Source: Bacteroidetes bacterium HGW-Bacteroidetes-2 (lineage in GTDB: Bacteria > Bacteroidota > Bacteroidia > Flavobacteriales > Flavobacteriaceae). From it: DNA of 38,001 nt. The notes under the pieces are model-generated. The model was not told where the DNA came from and did no database searches. It saw only the letters and a list, made by a program, of their open reading frames with translations. Made by a program: the position numbers and the translations under genes. Each line of letters opens with the position of its first letter. Position 1 is the first letter of the stretch. This document shows positions 24,873 to 34,521 of the stretch, in pieces. The stretch covers positions 1-38,001 of the forward strand of contig PHDJ01000024.1 in the NCBI GenBank assembly GCA_002842575.1, in the 5' to 3' direction.

Positions 24873-25914
24873 GGTTATAAGTTGTTAATAGATCGTTATC
24901 AAGGTGTACATCAGTTTGATTTTTTGCTTTTAAATAGGGTGCTTTAATTCCTTTTTTTAATGTGCTATTACTTTTAAAAACCCTGGCTTCGTCCCAAAGA
25001 TTTGTGTTTATAAATGATTGAAGGGTTATCGCCCCTCCTTCAATAATTACTGACTGTATTTGGTGTTTAACGAGAACATCACAGATTTGTTTTGGCACGT
25101 CATTTTCAAAATCAATGGCTTCAAAAATTAAATTTTCAGTATCTATATTTTTTTTTACATTTTCTTCAGAGGTAAGAACAAGGCTTTTAATGCTTCTATC
25201 TAGTAAAAAGCAATCTTTCTTTAGTTTTAAATTTTGGTCTAAAACCACACGCATTGGGTTTTTACCATCCCAAAGTCGCACATTCAATTGTGGATTGTCT
25301 TTTAAAGCAGTAGTAGTTCCCACTAAAATAGCTTGTTCCTCACTACGCCATTTGTGTACTAATTGTTTTGAATAGGTATTGGTAATCCAAAAAGGATTGC
25401 CGTTTTTTTGAGTGGAGGGAGCAATGAATCCGTCTTCCGTTTGTGCCCATTTCAAGATAATATAGGGTCTTTTTTTTAAGTGAAATGTAAAAAAACGTTT
25501 ATTGAGTTCCTTACAATCCTTTTCTAAAACACCAACAAGGACTTTGCTTCCTGCTTCGAGCAATTTTTTTACCCCACGTCCTGCTACTTTTTCATTTGGA
25601 TCTAAACAGCCAATAACTACTTTCGGAATTTTTTTAGCGATAATCAAATTGGCGCAGGGTGGGGTCTTACCAAAATGACTACAAGGTTCTAAACTCACAT
25701 AAATTGTGGCTTTTTTTAAAAGCGATTGGTCTTTAACGCTGTTTATCGCATGTACTTCAGCGTGCGCTTGTCCAGCTTTTTGATGCCATCCTTCCCCAAT
25801 AATTTGTCCTTTATATACAACCACGCTTCCCACCATGGGGTTTGGATAGGTGGTTCCTAGTCCATTTTTTGCCAAAAAAAGGCATCTTTCTATATATTTT
25901 TGATGTGTATTCAA
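24865..25914 (-). CDS. ribD: Bifunctional riboflavin biosynthesis deaminase/reductase
   Basis: RibD carries out two steps of riboflavin synthesis: deamination of the pyrimidinone nucleotide and NADPH-dependent reduction of the ribosyl side chain. 349 residues. The N-terminal CMP/dCMP-type zinc deaminase (about 1-145) has NGLGTTYPNPMVGSVVV, HAEVHA (zinc His and catalytic Glu) and PCSHFGKTPPC (zinc cysteines); the C-terminal reductase (about 147-349) opens PYIILKWAQTEDGFIA. The start is TTG (25912-25914), giving MNTHQKYIERC, the usual N-terminus. It heads an operon of tightly overlapping genes, and its promoter overlaps that of the divergent GNAT gene. No FMN riboswitch is visible in the short leader. 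Confidence 0.95.
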   Translation of the reverse strand: MNTHQKYIERCLFLAKNGLGTTYPNPMVGSVVVYKGQIIGEGWHQKAGQAHAEVHAINSVKDQSLLKKATIYVSLEPCSHFGKTPPCANLIIAKKIPKVVIGCLDPNEKVAGRGVKKLLEAGSKVLVGVLEKDCKELNKRFFTFHLKKRPYIILKWAQTEDGFIAPSTQKNGNPFWITNTYSKQLVHKWRSEEQAILVGTTTALKDNPQLNVRLWDGKNPMRVVLDQNLKLKKDCFLLDRSIKSLVLTSEENVKKNIDTENLIFEAIDFENDVPKQICDVLVKHQIQSVIIEGGAITLQSFINTNLWDEARVFKSNSTLKKGIKAPYLKAKNQTDVHLDNDLLTTYNHD

Positions 25915-25927
25915 CTAAAAATTAGGT

Positions 25928-25948
25928 TAACTTTGCTGTACAAAAATA
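25928..25948. promoter_or_regulatory. Overlapping divergent promoters of ribD and the GNAT gene
   Basis: Plus strand: TAACTTTG at 25928-25935 for the GNAT gene (ATG 25964). Minus strand: TATTTTTG at 25941-25948 for ribD (TTG 25914). Both fit TAnnTTTG. The two minus-7 elements are only 5 bp apart, so each predicted start site falls within or next to the other promoter's core. Confidence 0.55.
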
Positions 25949-25963
25949 GCATATTAATCTAGA

Positions 25964-26449
25964 ATGAAAGAGATTGTTATCCGGCCAATTATACAAAAAG
26001 ATAATTCACAGATTGCTAAGGTAATTAGAGATGTTTTAGTAGAATTTGGTGTTCCAAAAATAGGTACTGCTTATGCAGATACTTCTTTAGACCACATGTT
26101 TGAAACCTATAACCAAAATAAATCTTGTTATTTTGTTGTAGAACAAAATGCTAAAATTATTGGTGGTGCAGGTGTGCGGCCCTTGGATAATTTTGAAGGA
26201 AACGTTTGCGAATTACAAAAAATGTATTTTACACCAGCAGCTAGAGGACGTGGTATTGGTTCTGAAATGATAGCAAGGTGTTTAAAAAAGGCTAAGGATT
26301 TTGGTTTTGAAAAATGCTATTTAGAAACCATGCCCTATATGAAAGATGCACAAAAATTATATGCTAAAGTAGGTTTTCAGCCTTTAAAAAAGCCTATGGG
26401 AGATACTGGTCATTATGCGTGTAATGTTTGGATGCTTAAGGAAATTTGA
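25964..26449 (+). CDS. GNAT-family N-acetyltransferase
   Basis: A 161-residue single-domain acetyltransferase. The acetyl-CoA loop is visible in ELQKMYFTPAARGRGIGSEM (R-G-R-G-I-G), preceded by IGGAGVRPL and followed by CYLETMPYMKDAQKLYAKVG with the conserved late Tyr. It reads as its own unit, divergent from ribD. The acceptor is unknown. It is not closely similar to the RimL-like GNAT at 15467: the N-terminal half is different and shows the PKIGTAYADTSLDHM segment of a separate subgroup. Confidence 0.88.
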   Translation: MKEIVIRPIIQKDNSQIAKVIRDVLVEFGVPKIGTAYADTSLDHMFETYNQNKSCYFVVEQNAKIIGGAGVRPLDNFEGNVCELQKMYFTPAARGRGIGSEMIARCLKKAKDFGFEKCYLETMPYMKDAQKLYAKVGFQPLKKPMGDTGHYACNVWMLKEI

Positions 26450-26553
26450 ATGAAGTGCCCTAGTATTGTACTAATCGTGATTTTACTCCACTATTTTTTA
26501 ACCTAAATCTATAGGCGTTAATAGTTTAAAGTACAGAAAAATATCGTTTACTT

Positions 26554-27444
26554 ATGCACTTAAAGTCGTATAAAAATTTTTTAAAAGAGCAACTAAAATT
26601 TCTTTACCATAAGGAAGAAATCGACTCTTTTTTTTTGACTCTTAGCCAGCATTATTTAAAATGGAACAGGGCAGAAGCGGTACTTAATCAGGAAAAAGAG
26701 TTGCCTCTAAAAGTTGAATACCACTTACAAACTGCTTTAAGGAAATTAAAAAATCAAATTCCAATTCAATATATTGTTGGTGAAACCGAGTTTTATTCTC
26801 TTACATTTCAAGTAAATCCATCGGTTTTAATTCCTAGACCGGAAACCGAAGAATTAGTAGATTGGATTTTAGAATCCCAAAAAGAGGTTAGTTTAAACAT
26901 TCAATCTTCTTCTAAAACACATATCTCAAACCAACAGCAAATCGCTATTTTAGATATCGGCACAGGAAGTGGCTGCATAGCAATAGCTTTAGCAAAGAAT
27001 CTGCCAAATGCAATGGTTTCTGCTTTTGATGTTTCTAAAGAGGCACTTGTAACCGCAAGGAAGAATGCTCAAAATAACGAAGTAAAAATCACCTTTTTAG
27101 AAATGGATATTTTGAAAAGTACAGATTTAGGAAGTAAATGGGATATTATCGTTTCAAATCCACCTTATATCAAGGAGGAAGAAAAAAGTAAAATGTTTAG
27201 TAATGTTTTAGACAATGAGCCTCATCTAGCATTGTTTGTTCCTGATGTAGATGCCCTATTGTTTTATAAAAAAATAACAATTTTAGCAAAAAAGCATCTT
27301 AAAGTGGGAGGGATGTTATATTTTGAAATTAATGAGGCACATGGTATAAACGTGCTTTCTTTACTTGAAAATGAAGGATTTACAAACCTGGAATTGCGTA
27401 AAGATTTTTATGGAAAGGACAGAATGGTTTTAGGGAAATTTTAA
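26554..27444 (+). CDS. prmC: Peptide chain release factor N5-glutamine methyltransferase
   Basis: PrmC (HemK) methylates the Gln of the GGQ motif in release factors, raising termination efficiency. 296 residues: an N-terminal helical bundle (about 1-85) that grips the release factor, the linker IPIQYIVGETEFY and IPRPETEELVDW, then a Rossmann methyltransferase with the SAM loop ILDIGTGSGCIAIALA and the catalytic motif SNPPYI. Residues of about 111-127 form a Ser/Gln-rich insertion before motif I (SLNIQSSSKTHISNQQQ), a little longer than in typical homologues. Cytoplasmic. ligA follows after 103 bp on the same strand. Confidence 0.95.
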   Translation: MHLKSYKNFLKEQLKFLYHKEEIDSFFLTLSQHYLKWNRAEAVLNQEKELPLKVEYHLQTALRKLKNQIPIQYIVGETEFYSLTFQVNPSVLIPRPETEELVDWILESQKEVSLNIQSSSKTHISNQQQIAILDIGTGSGCIAIALAKNLPNAMVSAFDVSKEALVTARKNAQNNEVKITFLEMDILKSTDLGSKWDIIVSNPPYIKEEEKSKMFSNVLDNEPHLALFVPDVDALLFYKKITILAKKHLKVGGMLYFEINEAHGINVLSLLENEGFTNLELRKDFYGKDRMVLGKF

Positions 27445-27505
27445 TGAAAATTATTAATTGCCATTTAACTTTATAACGTATTAATAGAACATTTAATTAA
27501 CCTAA

Positions 27506-29542
<2,037 letters not shown>

Positions 29543-29671
29543 AACCTCTACTTCAAATAGTCCATTCTTAGTATTTTGTTGCTGTTTTCGTCCAGAAATA
29601 TTTAAAAATAAAATGCTATTATTTTTAAATATTCCTATGGCAATAGATGTTCACATACGCCTTAAATTAAT

Positions 29672-29679
29672 TACTTTTG
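29672..29679 (+). promoter_or_regulatory. Promoter minus-7 element for DUF6913-dapA
   Basis: TACTTTTG fits TAnnTTTG, with a predicted leader of about 15 nt before the ATG at 29701. The minus-33 match is weak. Confidence 0.5.
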
Positions 29680-29700
29680 TACGAAAGAAGCTAAGCATTG

Positions 29701-30228
29701 ATGATTTTAAAAACTTTAAGAAAAAAATTTCTAGAAAAAGAGGTAAAAAAGAGATGGAAAAATCGTTTACCAATCCATGAGGGCAGACCCTTTCGCACCC
29801 TAGGTATTGTTATTAACACAATAGAATTTAACAATGTTGATGCATTTGAAAACCTTGCAAATGCATTGCAAATTCTTAACAAAGATCTAAAGATTATTTA
29901 TTTTACGGAAGAAAATGCAAACCTCTCTTCATTAGAGCAAAATTCATTCACTACTAAAGATTTTAGTTGGAATGGTTTGATGAAAAACCCGGCAATATTA
30001 GAATTTTTAGATAGAGAGTATGATGTGTTTATTTGTTATTCATCTATAGATTCTGTTTTTATAGATTTTATAGTTTCACAAGCTAAAGCAACACTTAAGG
30101 TAGGTCTTGATGGGGCAAATGCAGCTTTATTTGATTTAATATTTAAAATAAAGACTAATCAATATTCACTTTTTGAAAAAGAACTTACAAAATACCTTCA
30201 AATAATAAATAAAGACAACAAAAATTAA
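29701..30228 (+). CDS. Conserved hypothetical protein, DUF6913 type
   Basis: A 175-residue soluble protein with no signal peptide. The N-terminus is strongly basic ([19 protein letters not shown]), and the body alternates strands and helices ([39 protein letters not shown]), suggesting a small alpha/beta fold. The pattern fits flavobacterial proteins labelled DUF6913, which occur just upstream of dapA. The ATG at 29701 is preferred to a TTG immediately before it. The stop is 4 bp before dapA, so they form an operon. No catalytic motif is evident and the function is unknown; the basic N-terminus could bind nucleic acid or membrane, which is a guess. Confidence 0.7.
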   Translation: MILKTLRKKFLEKEVKKRWKNRLPIHEGRPFRTLGIVINTIEFNNVDAFENLANALQILNKDLKIIYFTEENANLSSLEQNSFTTKDFSWNGLMKNPAILEFLDREYDVFICYSSIDSVFIDFIVSQAKATLKVGLDGANAALFDLIFKIKTNQYSLFEKELTKYLQIINKDNKN

Positions 30229-30232
30229 ACAG

Positions 30233-31111
30233 ATGAAACAGCTAATAGGAACCGGAGTTGCTCTAGTAACGCCATTTAAAACCGATTTTTCTTTAGATTT
30301 AGAGGCTTTAAAACGTTTGGTAAACCATTGTATTACTGGTGGAATTGATTATTTAGTAGTATTAGGCACAACCGGTGAAGCTGCTACACTTTCAACCGAA
30401 GAAAAACAACAAGTTATAGATACAGTAATTTCTGCAAACAACGGAAAATTACCTCTCATTTTGGGTGTAGGCGGAAACAATACACAAAAAGTTGTAGAGG
30501 AAATACAAATGCGAGATTTATCTGCTTTTGACGCCATTCTTTCTGTTTCACCATATTATAACAAACCAACCCAAGAAGGAATTTATCAACATTTTAAAGC
30601 AATTTCAGAAGCATCGCCTAAACCTATAATCGTTTATAACGTGCCTGGCAGAACCTCTTCAAATATGTTGCCAAAAACAGTAATTCGTTTAGCAAACGAT
30701 TTCAAAAATATTGTTGGAATAAAAGAAGCCGCCGGCGATTTAGTGCAAGGCATGCGTTTAATAAAAGATAAACCAAAAGATTTTCACGTCATTTCTGGCG
30801 ACGATATGATTACACTACCAATGGTTTTAGCAGGAGGTTCCGGTGTAATTTCGGTTATAGGAGAAGGTTTTCCAAAAGAGTTTTCAACCATGGTAAAACT
30901 CGGTCTAGAAAGAAAAGTAGAAGAAGCCTACGCACTTCATTATAAAATAGCTCCCGCTATCGATATGATTTTTGCGGAAGGGAATCCAGCAGGAATTAAA
31001 GCCGTTTTTGATGTATTAGGCATTTGTAACGCAACAGTTAGACTTCCTCTTGTAAGTGCAAGCGATACTTTACGACAAGAAATAGAAGATTTTATTAATC
31101 ATTTGAAGTAA
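30233..31111 (+). CDS. dapA: 4-hydroxy-tetrahydrodipicolinate synthase
   Basis: Condenses pyruvate with aspartate semialdehyde, the first committed step of the diaminopimelate/lysine pathway. 292 residues, a TIM-barrel aldolase of the DapA family: [10 protein letters not shown] at the N-terminus, GTTGEAATL (pyruvate carboxylate binding, residues 45-53), Tyr135 in [10 protein letters not shown], the Schiff-base Lys164 in VGIKEAAGD, and SGDDMI. Cytoplasmic. It forms an operon with DUF6913. dapF, which acts later in the pathway, is at 14700. Confidence 0.97.
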   Translation: MKQLIGTGVALVTPFKTDFSLDLEALKRLVNHCITGGIDYLVVLGTTGEAATLSTEEKQQVIDTVISANNGKLPLILGVGGNNTQKVVEEIQMRDLSAFDAILSVSPYYNKPTQEGIYQHFKAISEASPKPIIVYNVPGRTSSNMLPKTVIRLANDFKNIVGIKEAAGDLVQGMRLIKDKPKDFHVISGDDMITLPMVLAGGSGVISVIGEGFPKEFSTMVKLGLERKVEEAYALHYKIAPAIDMIFAEGNPAGIKAVFDVLGICNATVRLPLVSASDTLRQEIEDFINHLK

Positions 31112-31188
31112 TTTTAAAGGCATAACAAACTTAAAATCTTTACGTTTTTTTAACGAAATATAGATTTTTATTATCTCTTTAATTTACT

Positions 31189-31196
31189 TACTTTTG
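31189..31196 (+). promoter_or_regulatory. Promoter minus-7 element for bamD-rpoZ-coaBC-porD
   Basis: TACTTTTG fits TAnnTTTG. The predicted start (about 31199-31202) coincides with an ATG at 31201 that opens a three-codon mini-ORF, 4 bp before the bamD ATG. No TTG is at minus-33. Confidence 0.55.
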
Positions 31197-31216
31197 CAGC
31201 ATGTTTTTTTAACGAT

Positions 31217-32011
31217 ATGAGAATATTTCTTTTAGTAATAGTTTCCGCTTTTTTATTGGGTTCTTGTAGTCCATATCAAAAGATGTTAAAATCTGAAGAT
31301 ATTGGTTTAAAGTTTCAGTATGCAGATTCACTTTATAATGCAGGTAAATATAAAAAAGCCTTAAAGTTGATGGAGCAGCTTGTTCCGGCTTATAGAGGTA
31401 AACCACAAGCTGAAAAACTAATGTTTTTATATGCGGATACGTATTATCTTTTAGGCGACTATTACACTGCGGGATACCAATTTGAACGGTTTACATCTTC
31501 TTATCCAAAAAGCGAAAAAATTGAAGAAGGCGCTTTTAAAGGCGCTAAAAGTTACTACGAATTATCGCCAAGATATTCCTTAGATCAAAAAGACACATTC
31601 ATTGGGTTAGAAAAATTGCAGAATTTTATTGACAAATATCCAAATTCTGTATTGCGCCAAGAAGCTAATATTCTGGTAGCTGAGCTTACTAATAAAATTG
31701 AAAGAAAACGATTTGAAGTTGCAAAACAATATTATCATACTTCAGATTACAAAGCGGCAATTAAAGCTTTTGACCTTTATGTAATTGATTTTCCAGGTTC
31801 CGAGTATAGAATGGAAGCATTTTATCTGCGGTTAAAATCCTCCTATCTTTTAGCCATAGGAAGTTTGCCAAATTTAGTTGAGGGAAGATTAAATGAAGCA
31901 AAATCAAATTACAATAGTTTTAATAGATATTATTCAGACAGCAAGCGAAAAGCAGACGCTGATGAAATACTACAAAATATAGAACAACGATTACAAAACA
32001 AACAAATTTAA
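31217..32011 (+). CDS. bamD: Outer-membrane assembly lipoprotein BamD
   Basis: BamD is the essential lipoprotein of the BAM complex, which inserts beta-barrel proteins into the outer membrane. The 264-residue protein has a signal peptide and lipobox (LLGSC, Cys17) followed by SPYQKMLKSED. TPR-type helical repeats come next: LKFQYADSLYNAGKYKKALK, YADTYYLLGDYYTAGYQFER, then FIDKYPNSVLRQEA and AIKAFDLYVIDFPGSEYRM. It anchors to the periplasmic face of the outer membrane. It heads a plus-strand operon with rpoZ (6 bp), coaBC and porD, genes that are often neighbours in Flavobacteria. Confidence 0.94.
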   Translation: MRIFLLVIVSAFLLGSCSPYQKMLKSEDIGLKFQYADSLYNAGKYKKALKLMEQLVPAYRGKPQAEKLMFLYADTYYLLGDYYTAGYQFERFTSSYPKSEKIEEGAFKGAKSYYELSPRYSLDQKDTFIGLEKLQNFIDKYPNSVLRQEANILVAELTNKIERKRFEVAKQYYHTSDYKAAIKAFDLYVIDFPGSEYRMEAFYLRLKSSYLLAIGSLPNLVEGRLNEAKSNYNSFNRYYSDSKRKADADEILQNIEQRLQNKQI

Positions 32012-32017
32012 ATAAAA

Positions 32018-32365
32018 GTGAGCACTGTTATGATGAATATAAAGAATTCAGAAGCACCTGTAACTACAGTTACGCTAGATAAAAATGTGATTGATGCACC
32101 TACAGGAAATATTTATGAATCCATTTCAATTGTTTCTAAAAGAGCAAATCAAATTAATACTGAAATTAAAAAAGAGCTTTTAGAAAAACTAGACGAATTT
32201 GCTACCTATAATGATAGTTTAGAAGAAATCTTTGAAAATAAAGAACAAATTGAAGTTTCAAAATATTATGAAAAATTACCAAAACCTCACTCTCTTGCTA
32301 TGCAAGAATGGGTAGATGGTAAAATTTATTACAGAAATACTTTAGAAGAATCTTCAGAAAAATAG
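32018..32365 (+). CDS. rpoZ: RNA polymerase omega subunit, Bacteroidetes type
   Basis: A small subunit that supports RNA polymerase assembly. The 115-residue product contains the Bacteroidetes RpoZ core: PTGNIYESISIVSKRANQIN, then EIKKELLEKLDEF and YEKLPKPHSLAMQEW near the C-terminus. The helix with KRANQIN corresponds to the beta-prime-binding segment of omega. The start is uncertain: a GTG at 32018 opens the frame, and ATGs at 32030 and 32033 give 111 or 110 residues. It is tightly packed between bamD (6 bp) and coaBC (3 bp). Confidence 0.9.
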   Translation: MSTVMMNIKNSEAPVTTVTLDKNVIDAPTGNIYESISIVSKRANQINTEIKKELLEKLDEFATYNDSLEEIFENKEQIEVSKYYEKLPKPHSLAMQEWVDGKIYYRNTLEESSEK

Positions 32366-32368
32366 ATT

Positions 32369-33580
32369 ATGTCTTTATTAAGCGGCAAAAAAATACTCGT
32401 TGGCATTAGTGCTGGCATTGCCGCTTATAAAACGCCAATCCTAGTTAGGCTATTAGTTAAAGCAGGAGCTGAGGTCAAAGTAGTAATGACTCCTTCTGCT
32501 AAAGATTTTGTAACACCTCTTACTCTTTCAACGGTATCTAAAAATGAGGTTTTTTCTACTTTCACAAAAGAAGAAAATGAAAATGCAATATGGAATAATC
32601 ATGTAGAGTTGGCTCTTTGGGCCGACTTTTTCATTATAGCTCCCGCTACAACAAATACGCTTTCTAAAATGGCAAATGGTATTTGCGACAATTTATTGTT
32701 AGCTACCTACCTCTCTGCTAAATGTCCAGTGTATTATGCTCCTGCAATGGACTTAGATATGTATAAACACTTAGCCACTCAAGTTACCTTCAATAAATTA
32801 GCCTCCTTTCAAACCATACAAATTCCAGCGGGTTATGGTGAGCTTGCCAGTGGTTTAGTAGGCGAAGGCAGAATGGCAGAGCCAGAAGAAATTGTTGCGT
32901 TTGTGGAAAAGGATGTTTTGAAAAATCTTCCCTTGCGAAATAAAAAAGTGCTTATTACAGCTGGTCCAACCTATGAAGCTATCGATCCTGTTAGGTTTAT
33001 TGGCAATCATTCTAGCGGAAAAATGGGTTTTGAAATTGCTCAAGTAGCAGCAAATTTAGGAGCCGAAGTTATTTTGATTTCTGGACCTACACATTTAACC
33101 ACCTCAAACAATCAAATAAAATATATTTCAGTAACTAGTGCGCAACAAATGTATGATGTTTGTCATGAGTATTTTAACGCTATGGATATTGCCATTCTCT
33201 CTGCTGCAGTAGCAGATTATCGACCAAAAAATGCCGCTACTCAAAAAATAAAAAAAGCCACAGCAACGTTACATATTGATTTAGAACCAACAAAAGATAT
33301 TTTAGCATCTTTAGGTGTTATAAAAAAGAATCAAATTTTAGTGGGATTTGCTCTGGAAACCGAGAATGAAATCGAAAACGCAAAAAATAAACTAAAAAAG
33401 AAAAATTTAAATCTAATTGTTTTAAATTCGTTGAACGACAAAGGAGCCGGATTTAAATCAGAAACGAATAAAGTTACCATTATTGACCAAAAAGGAGGCT
33501 TGAAAGAGTTTGATCTTAAAACAAAAACAGAAGTTGCCAAAGATTTGCTTAACGAAATAATACTTTTAATCCATGAATAA
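32369..33580 (+). CDS. coaBC: Bifunctional phosphopantothenoylcysteine decarboxylase/synthetase
   Basis: Two steps of coenzyme A synthesis: joining 4'-phosphopantothenate to cysteine with CTP, and FMN-dependent decarboxylation to 4'-phosphopantetheine. 403 residues. The N-terminal CoaC flavoprotein domain (about 1-185) has ILVGISAGIAAYKTP, the active-site His in NNHVELALWAD, APATTNTLSKMANGI.. and PAMDLDMY; the C-terminal CoaB domain has KVLITAGPTYEAIDPVRFIG and NHSSGKMG, then AAVADYRPKN and the Lys-rich KIKK segment. Cytoplasmic. It overlaps porD by eight bases. Confidence 0.97.
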   Translation: MSLLSGKKILVGISAGIAAYKTPILVRLLVKAGAEVKVVMTPSAKDFVTPLTLSTVSKNEVFSTFTKEENENAIWNNHVELALWADFFIIAPATTNTLSKMANGICDNLLLATYLSAKCPVYYAPAMDLDMYKHLATQVTFNKLASFQTIQIPAGYGELASGLVGEGRMAEPEEIVAFVEKDVLKNLPLRNKKVLITAGPTYEAIDPVRFIGNHSSGKMGFEIAQVAANLGAEVILISGPTHLTTSNNQIKYISVTSAQQMYDVCHEYFNAMDIAILSAAVADYRPKNAATQKIKKATATLHIDLEPTKDILASLGVIKKNQILVGFALETENEIENAKNKLKKKNLNLIVLNSLNDKGAGFKSETNKVTIIDQKGGLKEFDLKTKTEVAKDLLNEIILLIHE

Positions 33581-34463
33581 GTATATACTTATAATTTTAA
33601 CTTTTTGTTTGTCCACAACTGCCTTTGCCCAAGAGTTTAATGCGCAAGTGGTCGTTAATGCACAACAAACAAATGTGTCTAACCTGCAAGTTTTTAAAAC
33701 TTTGGAAAGATCATTAACAGAATTTATTAATGACACAAAATGGACTAATAAAGTATATGCAAATCAAGAAAGAATTGATTGTAGCTTTGTGTTGATTATT
33801 TCCTCTGCTGATGCTGATACATTCAACGCAACACTTCAAATACAAGCATCAAGACCGGTTTATGGGTCTTCTTATTCCACTTCTATCTACAATTATAATG
33901 ACAGACAATTTAATTTTAACTATCGCGAATTTCAGCCTTTAGTTTTTAACCCAAATTCGTTCGACTCCAATTTAATTTCTGGCATTGCTTTTCATTTATA
34001 CACCATATTAGGCCTAGATGCATCTACTTTTTCAAAAGGAGGAGGTAATGAATATTATACCACAGCAAAACAGATTGTAAATACCGCTGCCTCCGGAAAC
34101 TTTCAAGGCTGGAAAGCTACTGACGGTAATCAATCTCGATACCAACTAAATGAAGCTTTAATTTCGCCAGTTTTTAGTACATTTCATACCGTAATGTACG
34201 AGTACCACAGAAACGGGCTTGATAGAATGCAAGAAAATCCAAGAGAAGGTAAGGCAAAAATAGCAGAAGCAGTAAATATGTTAAAAGAAATAAATGACAG
34301 ACGTCCAAATTCTTATTTATTACGCACCTTTTTTGATACAAAAGCAGAAGAAATTCAACAAGTATTTAGCGATGGTCCCAGTGTGCCTATAGATCAATTA
34401 GTGCAAAACCTCACTAGAATGGCACCCACAAAAAGAGAAAATTGGGCAAAAATTAAATTTTAA
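33573..34463 (+). CDS. porD: DUF4835 protein, type IX secretion PorD-like
   Basis: A 296-residue exported protein with a signal peptide (about 1-19, ending TTAFAQ). The mature start EFNAQVVVNAQQTNVSNLQV, ERIDCSFVLIISSADADTF, then LQIQASRPVYGSSY and the C-terminal NLTRMAPTKRENWAKIKF are typical of DUF4835, the family annotated as PorD in type IX secretion. PorD has been linked genetically to gliding/secretion in this phylum; its mechanism is not established. It overlaps coaBC by eight bases and follows bamD and rpoZ, so an outer-membrane assembly gene and a secretion gene share an operon. Two window proteins (18804 and probably 37270) are candidate T9SS cargo. The gene symbol rests on recalled family naming. 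Confidence 0.85.
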   Translation: MNKYILIILTFCLSTTAFAQEFNAQVVVNAQQTNVSNLQVFKTLERSLTEFINDTKWTNKVYANQERIDCSFVLIISSADADTFNATLQIQASRPVYGSSYSTSIYNYNDRQFNFNYREFQPLVFNPNSFDSNLISGIAFHLYTILGLDASTFSKGGGNEYYTTAKQIVNTAASGNFQGWKATDGNQSRYQLNEALISPVFSTFHTVMYEYHRNGLDRMQENPREGKAKIAEAVNMLKEINDRRPNSYLLRTFFDTKAEEIQQVFSDGPSVPIDQLVQNLTRMAPTKRENWAKIKF

Positions 34464-34521
34464 CTACCTTGTTTTAATACCCAAACTCTTTTACCTTTAA
34501 TGTTTCAATAAAAACAGTAAA

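Noticed and set aside
25915-25963. FMN riboswitch before ribD
   Set aside because: The leader is only about 20 nt and contains none of the conserved RFN element.
26450-26506. An 18-codon hydrophobic ORF right after the GNAT stop
   Set aside because: It is very short, has no ribosome-binding signal or flanking evidence, and is expected by chance in AT-rich sequence.
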